NCBI RefSeq assembly: GCF_042662685.1
Contig: NZ_JBHSYO010000003.1
Span: 1 to 64,000, forward strand
Direction of reading: 5' to 3'
Length of the DNA: 64,000 nt
Origin: Pseudobowmanella zhangzhouensis
Lineage (GTDB): Bacteria > Pseudomonadota > Gammaproteobacteria > Enterobacterales > Alteromonadaceae
Both the position numbers and the translations under genes were made by a program. How positions within the stretch are numbered: position 1 is the stretch's first letter; the number at the start of each line of letters is the position of its first letter. The notes beneath the pieces are model-generated. The model was not told the DNA's origin and did not search any database. It saw only the letters and a program-made list of their open reading frames with translations. Shown here piece after piece: positions 61,976 through 64,000 of the stretch.

Positions 61976-64000
61976 TTATTTTCTAAGTTGCTGGGCAATA
62001 TCTACGGATATTCTGGCTACTTCAAAAATTTCGTCCGCCGGAATTGGGCAAGGGTTACCATTTTGTATTGCGTCTACAAACGCCTTCGTGCAATTTGCCT
62101 GGCCTTTGTCCTGAGACCATAAATTCATTTTGCTAAATCCTTTCCAGCCAAATCCTGTAAGCTTCCGGAAATTATCCAATTGTAAAACGGCATCGTCACA
62201 GAAAACTTCTACTCGCTCTTTCGGGAAAGCCTTGCCGCCATTGGCAAAGTAGTGAATTGAACCAACCGAGCCATCTTCAAATGTCAAAGTGATAATTGCT
62301 TTGTCTTCTGTAATTTCAACGCCATCTACGTCACCCATCTTTACCGCATTAAATGAAGTGATTTTGGCTCCGGCCAGGAAGCGCATGAGGTCAATATAGT
62401 GGCACGCTTCACCGATAATGCGTCCACCACCAATCGCTGGATCTTGCGTCCAATGATCAGCAGGAATCGCCCCCGCGTTCATTGTCATAATAAAGGTTTT
62501 GGGTACCTTTTTAGGAGCCAATAATGCCTTTATTTTTTGGACTTGTGGCGCGAAACGACGGTTATAGCCAACCATCACCATAGCATTTGACGTGCGCTGT
62601 GCGTCTTCAATTTCATTAATCTCTTCATGCGTCAGCGCTAAAGGTTTCTCAACAAACACATGCTTGCCTTTTTCCAAAGCAGATATCGCCTGCGATGCGT
62701 GCAAATTGTGCTGGGTGGCAATAACTACCGCGTCTGTCGAATCTCCCAGTGCCTCGCCAATATCTGTCGCAGCTTTTGAAAAGCCTGCCTTTTTACCGTT
62801 ATGAACAGCAGATATGCCAGTACTTGTAACGATTGTCGCTAACTCTGCCCCGGCATTTTTAAATGCTGGTATGAGTACACGAGAAGCGTAGTTGCCACCA
62901 CCGATAAACGAAATGCGACCAGATGATGCCTTAAGCTCTCCCCCAACGTCACTTTTAATGAGGTTAACCGAAGAAAGCAACGGATCATTCGCTAATGCTT
63001 TCTCATAGTTAATAATGATACCCAACGAGTCTCGTTCGTCTAATTTAGCGTATGCTTCGGCAGCCTTCTCAACTTCAAACTGATAGCTAATCAATGGACG
63101 AAGATTTAACTTACCCTCGGAAATCAAATCCAGAATCGCTTCAAAATTTCGTTGTTGCGTCCATCTAACGAATGCAAACGGATAATCTTTCCCTTTATCT
63201 TCGTATTCTGGATCGTATCTGCCCGGCCCGTATGAGCACGATACCTGAAAGGTTAATTCTTTTTCGTAAAAGTCGTTCCGGTTTAATTCCAAACCGACTA
63301 CACCAACCAAAACTATTCGCCCTCTCTTACGGCACATTGTAGCTGCCTGATGAACAATATCGTGGCTTTTTGAACTGGCGGTAATTAAAACGGCGTCAAC
63401 ACCTCTACCACGTGAGATTTCATTAGCTACTGCTATTGGATCGTCACCTTTGGATAGATTCACTACCTCTGCGCCAAAAGATTTTGCTAACTCACACTTT
63501 GACGAATCAAAATCAATTCCGATTACTTTACAACCATTAGCTTTGAGAATTTGAACCGCAATTAAGCCTATTAGGCCAAGGCCGGTAACCACAACAGTTT
63601 CACCTATTGTTGGGTTCACCAGTCGAATACCCTGCATTGCAATAGAACCCAATACGGTGAATACCGCTTCCTCATCAGAAACATTATCAGGAATTTTTGC
63701 AATAAGATTATTTGGAACCCTTACAACGCTAGCGTGTTTGCCATTGGAAATTACACGCGTACCGATCGGTAGGTTGTCATTTGAGGTCTCCAAAATCGTA
63801 CCCACATTGCAATAACCCAATTGCATAGGTTCATCAAGTTTGGTTTTGACCGCAGAATATGTGGCGGCAAGGCCATCGGTCTTTACTTTCTCAAGCACCA
63901 TTTTAACCTTTTCAGGTTGCCCCAGCGCCTTGCCAATTAAACCGGACTTCCCAAAATCGACCAGCATTTTTTCAGTACCACTGGAGATCAGCGTCAAATT
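61976..64000 (-). CDS. Bi-domain oxidoreductase (alcohol dehydrogenase-like plus Gfo/Idh/MocA), 5-prime partial
   Basis: 674 residues are visible to the window edge. The first visible residues (LTLISSGTEKM) align near residue 35-40 of the family, so the true start lies outside. N-terminal zinc-dehydrogenase-like half: GLGLIGLIAVQILKANGCKVIG for NAD(P) and SYGPGRYDPEYEDKGKDYP typical of this fusion family. C-terminal Gfo/Idh/MocA half from about residue 355: FIGGGNYASRVL, VFVEKPLALT (catalytic EKP) and HYIDLMRFL. Both activities probably modify a nucleotide sugar or sugar intermediate of the adjacent polysaccharide cluster. The substrate is unknown. Confidence 0.92.
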   Translation of the reverse strand, partial: NLTLISSGTEKMLVDFGKSGLIGKALGQPEKVKMVLEKVKTDGLAATYSAVKTKLDEPMQLGYCNVGTILETSNDNLPIGTRVISNGKHASVVRVPNNLIAKIPDNVSDEEAVFTVLGSIAMQGIRLVNPTIGETVVVTGLGLIGLIAVQILKANGCKVIGIDFDSSKCELAKSFGAEVVNLSKGDDPIAVANEISRGRGVDAVLITASSKSHDIVHQAATMCRKRGRIVLVGVVGLELNRNDFYEKELTFQVSCSYGPGRYDPEYEDKGKDYPFAFVRWTQQRNFEAILDLISEGKLNLRPLISYQFEVEKAAEAYAKLDERDSLGIIINYEKALANDPLLSSVNLIKSDVGGELKASSGRISFIGGGNYASRVLIPAFKNAGAELATIVTSTGISAVHNGKKAGFSKAATDIGEALGDSTDAVVIATQHNLHASQAISALEKGKHVFVEKPLALTHEEINEIEDAQRTSNAMVMVGYNRRFAPQVQKIKALLAPKKVPKTFIMTMNAGAIPADHWTQDPAIGGGRIIGEACHYIDLMRFLAGAKITSFNAVKMGDVDGVEITEDKAIITLTFEDGSVGSIHYFANGGKAFPKERVEVFCDDAVLQLDNFRKLTGFGWKGFSKMNLWSQDKGQANCTKAFVDAIQNGNPCPIPADEIFEVARISVDIAQQLRK

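Noticed and set aside
51938..64000. Horizontally acquired polysaccharide island
   Set aside because: Possible for such clusters, but I saw no integrase, IS element, tRNA boundary or obvious composition break in the window.

Overview
The window looks like a chromosomal segment of a marine-type gammaproteobacterium, most likely an Alteromonadales relative. This rests on near-E. coli gene order in several housekeeping blocks, on families typical of Alteromonas/Shewanella/Vibrio (DUF3549, DUF3301, DUF3192, DUF2789, an ExoP-type galactose-binding domain, a GlyGly-CTERM-like tail), and on a base composition near 50 percent GC. No insertion sequence, prophage, CRISPR array, rRNA or tRNA gene was recognised.

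Layout. 1-4.7 kb: a small exported protein, then a plus-strand group proS-cmoA-cmoB-small membrane protein (prolyl-tRNA charging and cmo5U34 tRNA wobble modification). 4.7-16.7 kb: accessory genes. These are a cadherin-like repeat lipoprotein, a free-standing ExoP C-terminal-type domain, a MATE exporter with a MOSC protein, and a minus-strand group of a reprolysin-like metalloprotease fused to a lipoprotein, adenosine deaminase and a rhomboid protease. A metallo-beta-lactamase-fold hydrolase, a patatin-like lipase and a diguanylate cyclase follow. 16.7-36.8 kb: the conserved minus-strand supercluster rpsB-tsf-pyrH-frr-uppS-cdsA-dxr-rseP-bamA-skp-lpxD-fabZ-lpxA-lpxB-rnhB-dnaE-accA-tilS, which joins translation, lipid A and fatty acid synthesis, outer-membrane assembly and replication. 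37.1-41.4 kb: map-glnD-dapD, divergent from rpsB.

41.4-50.2 kb: the yqcA-truC-yqcC / csrB / syd-queF-ppnN neighbourhood known from E. coli, with extra small genes inserted. Its most informative element is not a protein. At 44.3-44.64 kb on the minus strand lies an RNA gene with about 19 GGA motifs, several in hairpin loops, ending in a strong terminator. About 175 bp upstream is an 18-bp GacA/UvrY-type box. This is a CsrB-family sponge RNA for the translational regulator CsrA, found by motif content and by its position between yqcC and syd.

50.3-64 kb: a second DUF3192 protein, an NAD-type isocitrate dehydrogenase, then cell-surface polysaccharide genes. wecA diverges from wecB-wecC (UDP-ManNAcA supply). 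They converge on a minus-strand cluster of bi-domain oxidoreductase (cut by the window edge), heparinase II/III-like protein, glycosyltransferase, UDP-glucuronate 4-epimerase, ugd and galU, which predicts an acidic, uronate-containing glycan.

The items most worth follow-up are the CsrB-like RNA and its activator box, the metalloprotease/lipoprotein fusion (natural, or caused by a 1-nt frameshift), and a hairpin-rich 420-bp gap between queF and ppnN with no convincing gene.
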